Position numbers and translations under genes: made by a program. Positions 9,471 to 20,075 of a stretch of DNA of 28,668 nucleotides are shown in pieces (position 1 is the stretch's first letter; the number at the start of each line of letters is the position of its first letter). The notes beneath the pieces are model-generated. The model worked only from the letters and a program-made list of their open reading frames with translations, did not search any database and was not told where the DNA came from. The stretch is taken from assembly GCA_040143965.1 (NCBI GenBank), contig JASJQH010006987.1, positions 1-28,668 on the forward strand, written 5' to 3'. This stretch comes from Basidiobolus ranarum. Taxonomy: Eukaryota; Basidiobolomycota; Basidiobolomycetes; Basidiobolales.

Positions 9471-9924
9471 GTGCTTTCTAGTTTCTATTGATATACTCCT
9501 GACGCAACTTGTCGATTGATGAGGAATTTGTATTCAGGCAAATGTCTCCCTTAGCAAGAAAATAAATCGTTTTAGTAGACTTGTTATCGTTGTTCTTATA
9601 AGAGTGTCATTTCATTTCAGTTTTCCGTTGTGATACAAATGTGTTATGTGGTCAATTAGGGTTTATTTCCAATCCACACTGAGATTGAGCGCTTGGATAT
9701 CGCTTGAAAGATAAACTGTTCATTACTGATGTATATGCATTGAGTATCGACTTCATGTATCTCATGTCTGCTAGAAGTTCAGGTATATTGATGCATTGTT
9801 CAAAGGTTCTGAATCCGTAATATGTGATAAAAAGTGAATATTTATGAGTTAAATATCGAACTAGTGTAAAGGAGTATATTATATATTATCGCGATGTATG
9901 CATATTAAAGTTATCATAGATGGC
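9471..9924. other. Convergent 3' intergenic (RPL35 / TRAPPC13)
   Basis: 454 bp between two convergent stops. A likely RPL35 poly(A) signal, AATAAA, lies near 9561. I see nothing else. Confidence 0.6.
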
Positions 9925-11247
9925 TCATCGATCGAGGTGATCCTGGCCATAGGAGATAAAGACATCCCAGAAATAATCAAAATCTTGAGCGTATCCACCT
10001 AGTGTATCTAGCACTCTTAGGCCACCAATCTTTTGAAGACCTGGGGCAAGTGGTACAAAGTCAAGAGAGAAGTCAACGGAGTCGTTTGCAGGAATGTCTC
10101 CTAAGGTTTTACTAGAATGGCCCGTGATTAGAATGGATCCCATCTTTGCTTTGTTTGTAGTAAGGTTGGCACGCATAGGTGAGGATGTACGATTAATCAT
10201 TCTGCATTGAACTCGGAATGGCTCCTCTAAGAATATGTCTTTTGGTATTTCTATTACGTTTAATTCAATCTTTTCGAGCACAGGTGGCTTACGCATAAGC
10301 GGACTAGTTTGAAGTCGACCAAATTCACCTAATACTGAGCGCCACATAATATCGAGTTTACCTAGCACGTTCGTAGTGCGAGCAGTAATATCATTTGGTT
10401 TCTTCGGACTCAACATATAAACGTATTGACGTACATCTTTTGGTGATAAAAAGTCACCTACTCCAAATATGCTAGGTTGATCTTCACTAGGTGCTCTCTG
10501 TTCGTTACTGGGATATGAAGAATCCTTTACGATCTGATTTAAGTCGGTGTGGCTGAAAGGCTCCGCCGGTTCGAAACGTAAATTCTCAAGATGCATAGAA
10601 CTTGCCGCTACATTCTGTAATTGAATTTCCAACAACATTTTACCACCTTGACTGTTATTTACTTTTGTTTTTACAGCTAAAGGATTTTGAATTTGAAATT
10701 TAAAGAATTTTCGAAAGAACTTCCTCTCTTCAGTATGAGTAAGGTACTGAACTGAACAAACCAAAATATGAATACCAAGTTCTTTAACTTCGTGTTGAAC
10801 TACGAGTTCGTTGGTTTGATTGGGCACGAAGTTTTCAAGTGGTGCAGTGGTAGTATCTGCCAAAGGAAAGCGTTTTGAAGTGGTTTGAAGTTCAACTTTT
10901 ACACTAAGTTCTCTAACTAGTTGGGTACTCTCATTATTTAGACAGAGATAACAAGTAAGATATTCACCAAGATAGATGTTCCCCCAAGAATTAGGTAAAA
11001 TTAACGTTTCGCTTAGACCAAAGTCTCGGAGTTTAAGGGAATTCGTATCTTCAGTAATTCCACCTTTCTTCTCAAGTACAATGGGATCGTTAAGAGCAAG
11101 CTGTTGTAAAGTTTCAGCAAGTGAACTCGTACCATTTTCATAAAATATTGGTTGTGCCAAAGCTAAAGATGGTCGTGAAAGTCTCATAAGTTTTAGACCA
11201 ACTAGTTGGTCATCTTTATCCGAATTTTGAGTTTGCGAAGCAGCCAT
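9925..11247 (-). CDS. TRAPPC13: TRAPP complex subunit 13 (TRAPPC13)
   Basis: A single exon of 440 residues; animal TRAPPC13 is ~417. Family signatures run through the length: L-x-L-K-x-M-R-L-S-R-P near the start, L-I-L-P-x-S-W-G-N-I-Y-L-G-E near 84-97, then V-K-V-E-L-Q-T-T-S-K-R, H-E-V-K-E-L-G-I-H-I-L-V-C-S-V-Q-Y, R-K-F-F-R-K-F-F-K-F-Q and G-K-L-D-I-M-W-R. These are beta-sandwich regions of the family. The protein is a subunit of the TRAPPII/III vesicle tethers that activate Rab GTPases at the Golgi or in autophagy. S. cerevisiae has only a remote counterpart (Trs65). The intronless structure contrasts with the intron-dense gene next door. The start at 11247 follows a stop-rich AT leader. Confidence 0.9.
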   Translation of the reverse strand: MAASQTQNSDKDDQLVGLKLMRLSRPSLALAQPIFYENGTSSLAETLQQLALNDPIVLEKKGGITEDTNSLKLRDFGLSETLILPNSWGNIYLGEYLTCYLCLNNESTQLVRELSVKVELQTTSKRFPLADTTTAPLENFVPNQTNELVVQHEVKELGIHILVCSVQYLTHTEERKFFRKFFKFQIQNPLAVKTKVNNSQGGKMLLEIQLQNVAASSMHLENLRFEPAEPFSHTDLNQIVKDSSYPSNEQRAPSEDQPSIFGVGDFLSPKDVRQYVYMLSPKKPNDITARTTNVLGKLDIMWRSVLGEFGRLQTSPLMRKPPVLEKIELNVIEIPKDIFLEEPFRVQCRMINRTSSPMRANLTTNKAKMGSILITGHSSKTLGDIPANDSVDFSLDFVPLAPGLQKIGGLRVLDTLGGYAQDFDYFWDVFISYGQDHLDR

Positions 11248-11685
11248 TGATACTCTTAATTTTGCAAACTGATTATAAGAGAAGGAATTTGTCTACAAGA
11301 GAAACGTATAGTCGAGATGTACAAAATCAGGACGAATACTTCTCCAAAGAGTTTTATTACCTAGATATGGTGATAAGGTGTGACGCGGGCTTATAAGCCT
11401 ATATTCCATTAAGTGAGATTTAGTTAATAGGTAAGTACGAGCTATGATTGAATTTAATCATAATATTGGTCCAAATAAATACAAACTTGATTTGTTTTTA
11501 TTTCAAGTATGGTTATTTTCTCTCACATATTTCAGACTAGCATATAGAGAGGGAATATAATTACAGAACATATTCAAAGAGTAGATAGTAGTCTTAAAAA
11601 TATCCTTATCGTCTTCTTTTTAAAACCATTTATAGAGTAAACTGTATATTCTGAAGTCATCGAACATAGAGATCTACTTGAAAAT
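11248..11685. promoter_or_regulatory. Divergent intergenic (TRAPPC13 / SLF2-like)
   Basis: 438 bp, AT-rich, between two divergent starts, so it probably contains both promoters. No specific element or small gene is recognised. Confidence 0.45.
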
Positions 11686-14600
11686 ATGTCTTCCAAGCGA
11701 CGAAGTTTTTCAAAAAAACCTGAAGGGTAGGGTGCTTATTAACACATTTAACGTCATAATATGACGAAGTTCCATTTTCTGAATACTTACAAATATTCCA
11801 CTTTCGTGATTTTCTATTGACACAAAAGAAATTCACTTATTACCAATTTTTTCGGTAAAGCGAATGTAGAAACTAAAGAAAAGTAATTTCATTTTATAAT
11901 ACTTTGAAGAGAAGGTTGAACAATTCTAACTAGCTCGAATGTATTTCTCTTATATAGATCGAATTTACCACAAGTCCTTGTATCGAAAACCGAAACTAAC
12001 GACAGCGACAGTCTTAATCAGAGTAAGCACGAAGCGGAAACTATCTATATGATTGACAATATGGCTTACTCCAAAACTATAGAACAAACTCTAAATATAC
12101 ATAGAAAGCATATATCAAAACCTCACCTTAGCGACGACTCAGATTTGAGTGACAGTGAGGCAATTCCGGAGGTATGACTTTACTACGAAGCTGAAGTTGA
12201 TTTATTATATATCTTATAATATATATATATATATGCAGTTTTTAGATGACGAGGACGACGAGCTAGTGAGTCATGTACATCATGAACATAAGTATGAGCC
12301 GAGGTAGTACATCAGTGATCTCTTTTGGAAGTTTGAACTTGCTCGCAAGGCATCTATTCTAATGACAAGTTGATAATGATTTATCAACTTAATATAGTGT
12401 TCAAATTGAAATTCGCCGGCGCTCGTTACCAGAGAAAAATGAAGATAAAGAGAACCTTAATTCTAATCAGTTGGTGGATGAGGCTGAAGTGGAATTCAAG
12501 CCTTACCAATTTTCGTTGAATAGTTTACTAAGCGAAAAGGCTTCTCTCGATTCTTCTGGGTTCAGCTTGCAATCTCTGGACAAAATATTGAAAGAAAAGA
12601 GTGTAATTATTATATGATCAAATTATGGATCTTTGCCTACGGTTGGTGTATAGCCTTACTCATCCTTGAAGTTCTCAATAGTTGTTGGATAGTAATGAGG
12701 AAGACGTTACAATGTACGATACCACTGAGTTATCTACTCAAATTCTGCCAGAAGAAAAAGGAATGAGATTAGCGGAGGTAAGCTTTACACAGATGTTTTT
12801 TTATAAGGCGCTAGATGAAGTATTGCTTGTTTTAATATCATGGTCTTAATTGATTTGTTGTTGAAGATTTTGGCTAGCGATTTAAACGAATACCAAGACA
12901 TCAAATGCCTGTTCTTTGTAAATTGGCCTCAGGTATTTTTTTCTGTCAACTTGAGAGTATGCTTAATTGATAAATTGGTGATTAACTGACAAGAAACCTT
13001 CTACCAACCAGAGTTTACCAGTACCGAAGCTAAAGCTACCTCCATCTCATCCCTTCTTCCGCGTTGTCGGTCAATTTGCTAAAGGTAATATGTTATTTGT
13101 AAAAGAAGCTAAATGTGTATACTGACTCTATTGATTTAGATCCTGAATCGACACTCACTTTACTAAAGAGCGGTCTAATCCAGTTGTATTGTGATTCGGT
13201 AGAAACGTTACCACCTGATATTTATAAATGGTTGCGTAATATTGGTTCGGCAAAACTTTCTAAACTCTCCCAATGTAGCAATATAATAATAAGGTTGATT
13301 TTATGCTAGCCATGTACGACACAAATATGCATTGTGCAGATGCTGCGTCTACTACCTTGATGTATGCCTTGTCTGTGACGGTAAATGAAATTATTCTGGA
13401 TTCAAGATAGCCTTTTGTTAATCCCTTATTGCTCCAAACAGGATTTACATATACCTCTTGCCGACTTTATAGAATCTCTAAAGATATTTGGAGCGAATCC
13501 AGAGTTTCTTGATTACGGATTTAAATTCATCGATCATCTCTCTCCTGTTGGGTCTGCTATCGATGGAACAAATGCTTCAACTTTAGGTTTGCTTCAATTA
13601 TATCTGGAAAATGATTCTTCACCTTCTCATATCCATTTATCTTTTTTTAGAAGAGTCCAGTACACATCCACCATCCCTTCCGGTGTTCAATCTTCAACTT
13701 TCGATTCGTCTCATCGTTTATTCAATCAAGCGAGGGTATCTATTTAACTATACATGTCATTGTGAACATACACGAGACTAAATTGCTTTATGTTCAGAGC
13801 AAGGCATTACAAACCCGAGGAGATTCACCAATTCATCCGTTTGTTGATGATCCTCCTTTTAGATAACACATTAACCGAGCTATTTTACGATATAGAGATA
13901 AGCTTGAATGTTCTTTTAAGCGAGTTTTTCTCCGAAGAGGATTGGGCATTAGAGGTATAAATAGTTTAACCCAACTATCCATTGCTAGCTAAGACGATTC
14001 TTGTGAGATTACTCTGACGCTAGTTCATAAATTTAGTGTAGGAAAATTGTTGAGTATATAGCTAAGTGTTTCGAAGGCTCGCTACGACATCAAATCCGAT
14101 TGTTAGAGACATTATCCAAGTACTCTGCAAGGGGAAAGCAAATTCGTCGAGAGTTATCATTGAAGTTTCTACATTTGACGCTTGATACTGAGAATCCTCA
14201 TCAAATGGTTCTAGAGCGCCCAGGAAATAATATGTGGAGTGAAGTTGCTCAAATGATAATTGACAATCCAAGATTTGTCATTCATCAAGATACTAACTAT
14301 AGAGAATTATACCTCATCGTCATCTTATTGGATTTTATTTTCGATGACGAAGAAGAAATGGCTCAGTCCCCGGTAAGTTATTTCGCCTTTCTCCATATAG
14401 ATAATGTAGAATATACGAAGCACTAGTGTTAACAATCAAATGTTGTTTTGATTAGAAACCAGTTCAAATGATCTCGGCTTTCTTGAGAAAATTAAATGGA
14501 AAGATTGGTGAGTATCTACCTTTACCCTTCATCCCGATAAATGTTACTTCTCCTTTAGATATGCAATTCTAATATCATTCGAAAAATAGTTGATTCTAAA

Positions 14601-14821
14601 GCAGCCTTCCTGGATCGAACTAGAGTAAGTACTTTTACAAGTGTGCGGTAAATTCGTTGACACTAAAAGAATAGTATTTTTAGGTTAAAGATATCATTCA
14701 ACGTCTATCAGTTCGCTTGTTTTTTGCTGTCTCACAGGTCAGAGATACGAATTATCAACAGCCTAAGCTTGAATTCGCACCTTCATCTGGAGGATCCTCT
14801 CCTAACGATCACCATCCATAA
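11686..14821 (+). CDS. SLF2/FAM178-type (CANIN-domain) Smc5/6-associated protein, Nse6-like
   Basis: Assembled by hand from 16 exons: 11686-11726, 11958-12171, 12239-12291, 12398-12602, 12682-12777, 12867-12932, 13012-13084, 13140-13235, 13310-13380, 13442-13586, 13651-13735, 13798-13954, 14037-14372, 14456-14507, 14590-14624, 14684-14821. Every junction is GT-AG and in phase, giving 620 residues. The N-terminal third is acidic and disordered-looking (runs D-D-E-D-D-E, S-D-D-S-D-L-S-D-S-E). The helical C-terminal part contains K-L-P-P-S-H-P-F-F-R-V-V-G, Y-K-P-E-E-I-H-Q-F-I-R-L-L-M, a W-A-L-E segment, G-K-Q-I-R-R-E-L-S-L-K-F-L and V-D-S-K-A-A-F-L-D-R-T-R. These resemble the CANIN domain of SLF2/FAM178. 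In other fungi Nse6 fills the matching role of recruiting Smc5/6 to chromatin. The gene structure is well supported; the family assignment is from memory of the domain. Exon 1 and its 231-nt intron are the weakest part. Confidence 0.6.
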
Positions 14822-15262
14822 CTTTACAACAGTCTGATAATCATTTTGGATAGTACTTGAAGAGCTACTGAAACTACATATAACATTTACGATCAGATAA
14901 TAAATTAGAATTGCATAAATACGAATTTTAGTGCATCGCAGAAACCCAAACCAATTGGTATGATTAAAACTGCTAATTATGCTGGTTATATTTCATCAAT
15001 AATCTGGAAGAATCGTAGACTGCTTAGATGATCAGGAGAGTAGTGACGTATCGATTCTTAATTTGGTAAGATAGAGCTAAAGCCTATAAATCCTGAATCT
15101 AATAGATACATTTGTTCTCAAGGAGACAAATCTCCCAAGTTTAGTATAGTAACTATACGAAGCTATTCCTCCGTCACGAACCTCCTTGAATACGTGTATT
15201 CTTTGCTAAGAGTTTTTCTTTATCTCTATTGCTTTTACTTTACTTGTTTCTAATGAATAAGA
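14822..15262. other. Intergenic between SLF2-like gene and COG7
   Basis: 441 bp of AT-rich spacer between two same-strand genes. It presumably holds the first gene's terminator and the COG7 promoter. No distinct element is seen. Confidence 0.5.
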
Positions 15263-18094
15263 ATGTCGAGTAATTTTAACGCTTTCTTATCACCCGATTT
15301 TGTATTAAAAGACTGGATCAACCATTCACTTTCAAGCGAGACATCCAATCGTATCTTAAAATCGAAACTTTCCAATACGGACGATGTTTCTTCGGAATTT
15401 AGTGCGTTGAGTACTGAAAGTGAAGAACCAAAGGTAACTACTGAAAGTGAACCCCTGAGTACAACCCTGGAGAAGCAGGTTTTCATGTTTGTCACTAGGT
15501 TACAGTTACTCAGTCACGAGTTGAATAAACGGTTAGAAACTACCTGCGATAATGTCACCAAAACACTACCAAGAATTGTATATGACCTGGAAACTATAAA
15601 ACAGGAAGCGGTTGTAGCTAAAGGAACCATCGTCAGAATAAACCAAGATCTGGCTAATATTGTTGAGAAAGAAGAGAACGCTTTATATAGTTTGGTACAA
15701 CTTGAAAGGATCAAGTCTCGAATGGAAGCCTCTAAAAATGTTTTATGTGAAGCCGAGACCTGGAATAATCTTGGAGCTGAAGTTAGTTCCCTAATGGCCA
15801 AGAAAGCATACCTTGATGTTACCAGTCGGCTAGAAGAAGCTCAAAATAGTTTAGCTATGTTTCAAGACTCCGATGAATATGATGGGAGACTAACCTTGCT
15901 AGATAATTTAAAGACTCAACTAGAACATGCGTTACAACCTTTATTAAGCACGGCAATTGATGATAGAGAGGTCCAGGATTGTAAGAACCTCTACAATATT
16001 TTCAGTAGAATTCACAAAGAAGAGGTCTTCTTGAAGACTTATTTTCGCAGTCGCGAATCCGCCTTAATTGACCTGTGGAAAGAGTCTTTATCGGACCGAT
16101 TGAATGATGATAATATTACAACAGAAAACCATGTGGCAAAGATTTCTTCCTCAAATTTCAATGATTTTCTTTCAAAGTTTTTCGAGGAAGTGTTTATCAT
16201 GTTAAATCAGGAGAAAAGTTGGTGTGTGGAAATCTTCCCTAAACCAAGCTCAGTTATTTACGCTCTTATCTGTAATATCTTCAGTTCCTTGACACCTTCA
16301 TTGCCATCACAAATCAATATGTTGGCGGACCTGCAACCCATTACCGATTCTCTGCCTGAACTCATAAGGGCTTTTAAAGCTTCGGAGAAGTTTGGCACTA
16401 CTGTAGAACGTTTACTTGAGCAATTACGAGAGCAGAAGCAAACCGATTCAAAAATTGACTTGAGGCATTGGGGTGATTCCATCTTTGAAGGATTCTTGGC
16501 TCACCAGTGCAAGTACTCCGATTACGAAAGTGCTTATCTGGATACCACCCTTGACAAACTTCTGAAAATTGACCCAACTAAGGAAACAGGAGAGATGTTG
16601 GTACGTCACATGCTAGACATAGCATCCAAGTCTTTCAACGTTATCAATGCAGCTCTTTCGAGGTGTCTCTACTTTACTCATGGATTTGCCAGTGTTGGGA
16701 TGAACAAGTCGGTCTCGCAATATATTTGCAAGTTGATAAACAAGTTCAACACATACTGTGATCAGTTATCATTTATGTTTAACGATGAAAACCAAATCAC
16801 TCAACCTCAGATATCAGAAGAGGAAGGGATAGAAATCGATGAATATCAGGAAGTGAATTGGCCGCTGTTTCAACTTGGTTTAGAGTTAATCAATGTCTGT
16901 CAAAAAATATCGATTCAAATCGAAGAATATGAGAAGAATGTAAGAAAAATCATTTCATTTACTGAGAACATCCTAAATGAAGAATTCGAACTCGGAAAAG
17001 AAAACATCTATACCACTGTATTAGGTGGAGATAGTCCAACTGATTTCTCGATCCCCGTTCAAGACATCACAGTTGCCTCCTTGACATTATTAAAGGAGTC
17101 AACACTTAACAGTCTGGAATTGCGTAGTTTGTTGGTTAAAGTCAGAAGTAAACCATTCCGTCTGCTGGAGGAACCATACCTTGTATCGAAGAAATTCACT
17201 GGACATTGTCAAACATATTTATGTGATATTCTCTTCGCAACCATTAAGAGGCAGTTTATTGACTTCGAAAAGAATGCAGCTTGGGTCGCCAATGAGCCAC
17301 AGTACAATTCATCACGGCAATTACAAATCCCAAAATTCAGTCTTTCACCATCTACATATATCACCCGTATTGGTGAGTACTTGCTAACTTTACCTCAACA
17401 GCTGGAGACGTACACTGGACATGAATCATTCGGCTTTTCTTTGGATACTTTACCTTATAGTCAACCCATTACCAGCGAACATATACCACCTCCTTCGAGC
17501 AATACATCGTCGCCAAAGATGTCTCCCAATAAGCCTAACTCTCGTAATCATACTAACTCCACAGTTGGTGACCGATCTAGTCCACCAGGATTGAATCGCA
17601 CATGCTCGTTCTCTACAGTATCCTCCGATCACTCCAACCTCTCGAGCCACACTTTCACAACACGGCAGCGCCGTAGCTCCTCTGTCTCAGGAGCACACCC
17701 GCGACTTGTGCCAGCCAATTCTTCGGAACCAACCCATGAAACGAATCGACGTATTGAAATTACACATCGATGGATCACGTCAGTAGCACAAGTCACTCAG
17801 AGTAAACTATGTGAGTTGATTCTCAGATTGGAAAAAATTACGCCATTTGGAGTTAAACAAATAGCTACAGATATCGAATATTTCACCAACATATTGTTAG
17901 CTATCGACATCACTCCTGGGTTTAAATTAGTGGGAATCTTTAAAGCTTTGGAATGGTCACCCGAAACACTTGTATCATTAACAAAAGAAAAACAGGATTT
18001 GAAATCGGAAATTTCGGAGGAAGATAGAGAACTGCTTGATTACCCAGAAATTCGGGAGGTTCTTACTAAGGTTACGAAGATTCGTGGACTGTAG
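15263..18094 (+). CDS. COG7: Conserved oligomeric Golgi complex subunit 7 (COG7)
   Basis: One uninterrupted exon of 943 residues; animal COG7 is ~770. The N-terminus M-S-S-N-F-N-A-F-L-S-P-D-F-V-L-K-D-W-I-N is the typical COG7 opening (F-L..D-F..K-x-W-I-N). It is followed by an acidic spacer and a coiled-coil leg with L-P-R-I-V-Y-D-L-E-T-I-K-Q-E-A and I-K-S-R-M-E-A-S. The C-terminus has the conserved C-E-L-I-L-R-L-E and Q-I-A-T-D-I-E-Y-F-T-N-I-L segment (about 860-885). The extra length is largely a Ser/Thr/Pro-rich insert at about 745-822, likely a flexible and phosphorylatable loop. COG7 belongs to lobe B of the COG tether for retrograde traffic within the Golgi. The start at 15263 gives the canonical N-terminus. 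Confidence 0.92.
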   Translation: MSSNFNAFLSPDFVLKDWINHSLSSETSNRILKSKLSNTDDVSSEFSALSTESEEPKVTTESEPLSTTLEKQVFMFVTRLQLLSHELNKRLETTCDNVTKTLPRIVYDLETIKQEAVVAKGTIVRINQDLANIVEKEENALYSLVQLERIKSRMEASKNVLCEAETWNNLGAEVSSLMAKKAYLDVTSRLEEAQNSLAMFQDSDEYDGRLTLLDNLKTQLEHALQPLLSTAIDDREVQDCKNLYNIFSRIHKEEVFLKTYFRSRESALIDLWKESLSDRLNDDNITTENHVAKISSSNFNDFLSKFFEEVFIMLNQEKSWCVEIFPKPSSVIYALICNIFSSLTPSLPSQINMLADLQPITDSLPELIRAFKASEKFGTTVERLLEQLREQKQTDSKIDLRHWGDSIFEGFLAHQCKYSDYESAYLDTTLDKLLKIDPTKETGEMLVRHMLDIASKSFNVINAALSRCLYFTHGFASVGMNKSVSQYICKLINKFNTYCDQLSFMFNDENQITQPQISEEEGIEIDEYQEVNWPLFQLGLELINVCQKISIQIEEYEKNVRKIISFTENILNEEFELGKENIYTTVLGGDSPTDFSIPVQDITVASLTLLKESTLNSLELRSLLVKVRSKPFRLLEEPYLVSKKFTGHCQTYLCDILFATIKRQFIDFEKNAAWVANEPQYNSSRQLQIPKFSLSPSTYITRIGEYLLTLPQQLETYTGHESFGFSLDTLPYSQPITSEHIPPPSSNTSSPKMSPNKPNSRNHTNSTVGDRSSPPGLNRTCSFSTVSSDHSNLSSHTFTTRQRRSSSVSGAHPRLVPANSSEPTHETNRRIEITHRWITSVAQVTQSKLCELILRLEKITPFGVKQIATDIEYFTNILLAIDITPGFKLVGIFKALEWSPETLVSLTKEKQDLKSEISEEDRELLDYPEIREVLTKVTKIRGL

Positions 18095-18444
18095 ATTCAG
18101 CGAGTTAAATCTACCATTCATAGTATTATGCTATAAATTATAGCTCTTCATATCCTCCCTTCGTTGTTCTATGGAACACCAACTGAGATTTTTGGATGGT
18201 AAACTTTATTGCTCAACAATAATGTAAAAGGTTTCTCTGAACACTTCTTCACAATGAAATCTATATAAATAATCATGCTCTAAATGGCTACAAACATTGA
18301 AGAATGAAGTAAACCATCGTTTTCGTAAAGAAATTTCTCTCTGGATTGAACCACGCTTCTATCAAAGTAAAGCTTAAATACTGTAAACTAAATAGTCTCT
18401 AAAAGAATTAAGACATCTGTTGAATGATATACAAACATGTTACT
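18095..18444. other. Convergent 3' intergenic (COG7 / secreted protein)
   Basis: 350 bp, AT-rich, between two convergent stops. Nothing is recognised. Confidence 0.55.
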
Positions 18445-18885
18445 TTAACTTTTGCTAACTCTACCCTTGAGAGAACGAAGAATATTTACGAGATTTTGTG
18501 AATTGAAGGGAGCACCTGATGGAAGGGTTCCTGAAGTCTTTAGTTCTTGTATAATTTGTTTGATTTTGTTCAAATTCTTGGGATCCTTAAGAATATCGCT
18601 TACGCTTTTAGTATCCAGTCCATTTGAGTTACCAACCCCAAGTATATCCAAAAGACCATCCACACCAGAACGAGTCGCACCCGTTATCCTACCTAAAATG
18701 GAGCTATAGTAACGCAACTCGCTTACTGTATCAGAGCTTTCAGATTCACTCAGTCCTCCTCTTTTCATGAACCTCATTCCTGTTACATCGCTTTCACCGT
18801 TGGATACATCGATTGGTGCAGGGGCAGAGAAGCCAATACCTACGAAAGAGCACACCATAAGGAGAGCGAAAGACTTGTACATCAT
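18445..18885 (-). CDS. Small secreted protein with propeptide-like KR site
   Basis: A single exon of 146 residues. The N-terminus M-M-Y-K-S-F-A-L-L-M-V-C-S-F-V-G-I-G-F-S-A is a classic signal peptide with probable cleavage after F-S-A near residue 21. A dibasic K-R followed by G-G at about 41-44 could be a Kex2-type processing site, leaving a mature chain of ~100 residues. That chain is rich in Gly, Ser, Leu and Lys and has no cysteine after the signal peptide. The C-terminal half looks helical and amphipathic (L-N-K-I-K-Q-I-I-Q-E-L, N-L-V-N-I-L-R-S-L-K-G-R). I do not recognise a family. It could be an extracellular effector-like or cell-wall peptide. The product type is confident; the function is unknown. 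Confidence 0.7.
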   Translation of the reverse strand: MMYKSFALLMVCSFVGIGFSAPAPIDVSNGESDVTGMRFMKRGGLSESESSDTVSELRYYSSILGRITGATRSGVDGLLDILGVGNSNGLDTKSVSDILKDPKNLNKIKQIIQELKTSGTLPSGAPFNSQNLVNILRSLKGRVSKS

Positions 18886-19254
18886 GTCTTTAACGTGTGA
18901 ATTTGCTGGAAAAGAGGAAGAGGCTGATAGTCATGTCCTGGAGGGATATTTCACTCATTTTATACTACAGAAGAACTGCACATATCTGCAAACCATAACC
19001 TCACTAAACACTACGTCCTGGTTTGATAAATGGTCTCACATATGAAACAACTTGGTCACTTGGTCGAAATAGATTTACTTGGTTAAAACTCTCCGACTTC
19101 GATGTAAGTTTAATTCATTCATGCTAGGGATTGAAAACTGCGTATTAAAAAAAGAATTTATAAAATTGAGCTCTTGATGCAAGTTTTGAAAACAAAGAAC
19201 TATTGGAACAAGTCCAAGTAATTTATTAATCAATAGGGTTCGAAATGAATCAAA
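18886..19254. other. Intergenic upstream of the secreted protein gene
   Basis: 369 bp between the start of the minus-strand secreted-protein gene and the end of RPS20, also minus. It is AT-rich and nothing specific is seen. Confidence 0.5.
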
Positions 19255-19620
19255 TTAAGCATCAGCAATGGTAACTTCGACCTCTACTCCGGGTTCGATG
19301 GAGATGGAGGTGATTTGCTTAACGATCTCAGAAGGAGAGTGAAGATCGATGAGACGCTTGTGGATTCTCATTTCGAAACGATCCCAGGTCTTGGAACCCT
19401 CACCGTTAGGGGTCTTACGGGTGGTGATACGAAGGACCTTGGTGGGGAGACGGACAGGACCCTTGACACGGAGTTGCTTGTCCTTAGCACGAGAGACAAG
19501 GTCAGCGCAGACCTTTTCAAGATTCTTGACATTACGAGAAGTCAAAGTGATACGAATCTTGTGGATCTTTGCTTCGACTTGTTCTTCGAAACCGGGTTTT
19601 CCCTTAGCGACGTAAGCCAT
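19255..19620 (-). CDS. RPS20: 40S ribosomal protein uS10 (RPS20)
   Basis: A single exon of 121 residues, the normal length. Eukaryotic uS10 motifs are complete: [66 protein letters not shown] and [11 protein letters not shown]. It lies in the head of the 40S subunit. It is divergent from RPS13, with 455 bp between the starts. Codon use is strongly C-ending and biased, as in the other ribosomal genes here. Confidence 0.97.
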   Translation of the reverse strand: MAYVAKGKPGFEEQVEAKIHKIRITLTSRNVKNLEKVCADLVSRAKDKQLRVKGPVRLPTKVLRITTRKTPNGEGSKTWDRFEMRIHKRLIDLHSPSEIVKQITSISIEPGVEVEVTIADA

Positions 19621-20075
19621 GGTTGAGAATATACACTAAAATTAACAAATTAATTAAACACCACGGCGCAGCGGTGACTAGAGGATTTGTTGAAAGGAGA
19701 AAGAGGTCACCACACTCTAAACAGTTTATATTCGCACTCCAGGCTTTTTTTTTCAACATCTGGAGGGGGCTGTCCAATCATCTCTAGGTAGCATATTCTT
19801 GGAAATTGATCTAGAAGATTACGAATGAACTTATGAATTTACAAAATCATTCAAGATCATTCAGAATTACCCAAAATATAATGACTGTTGGTAGAAATTT
19901 TATGCATGGTGTTCATGAATTTCCCGTGTCACAGAGCTCAAGAAAAAAAGATCTAAGGAAAATAGTGGTGTCCTATTCGACAAGGGGATGGAAATCAAAT
20001 GAATTAAAATCTAGCGGATTTGTTGTTGGTCCATCCTTTCCGCTCTTCTTTACTCCGTCGAGCTAATTATTCAAG
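19621..20075. promoter_or_regulatory. Divergent promoter region of RPS20 and RPS13
   Basis: A 455-bp spacer between two divergent ribosomal-protein starts. It carries CACCACACTC at 19708-19717 and a T-run at about 19746-19753. An open stretch at 19833-20066 has no protein-like features and is not called. Confidence 0.5.
19708..19717 (+). promoter_or_regulatory. Candidate ribosomal-protein promoter element CACCACACTC (copy 2)
   Basis: Identical 10-mer to 8790-8799, about 90 bp from the RPS20 start. It is shared by both divergent ribosomal-protein promoters. Function is inferred from recurrence only. Confidence 0.4.

Noticed and set aside
12220-12236. AT dinucleotide run in the SLF2-like gene as a regulatory repeat
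   Set aside because: It lies inside an intron just before the acceptor and is short and unremarkable.
19833-20066. 77-codon + frame between RPS20 and RPS13
   Set aside because: It lies in the divergent promoter region, has no protein-like conservation and ends just before the RPS13 start.
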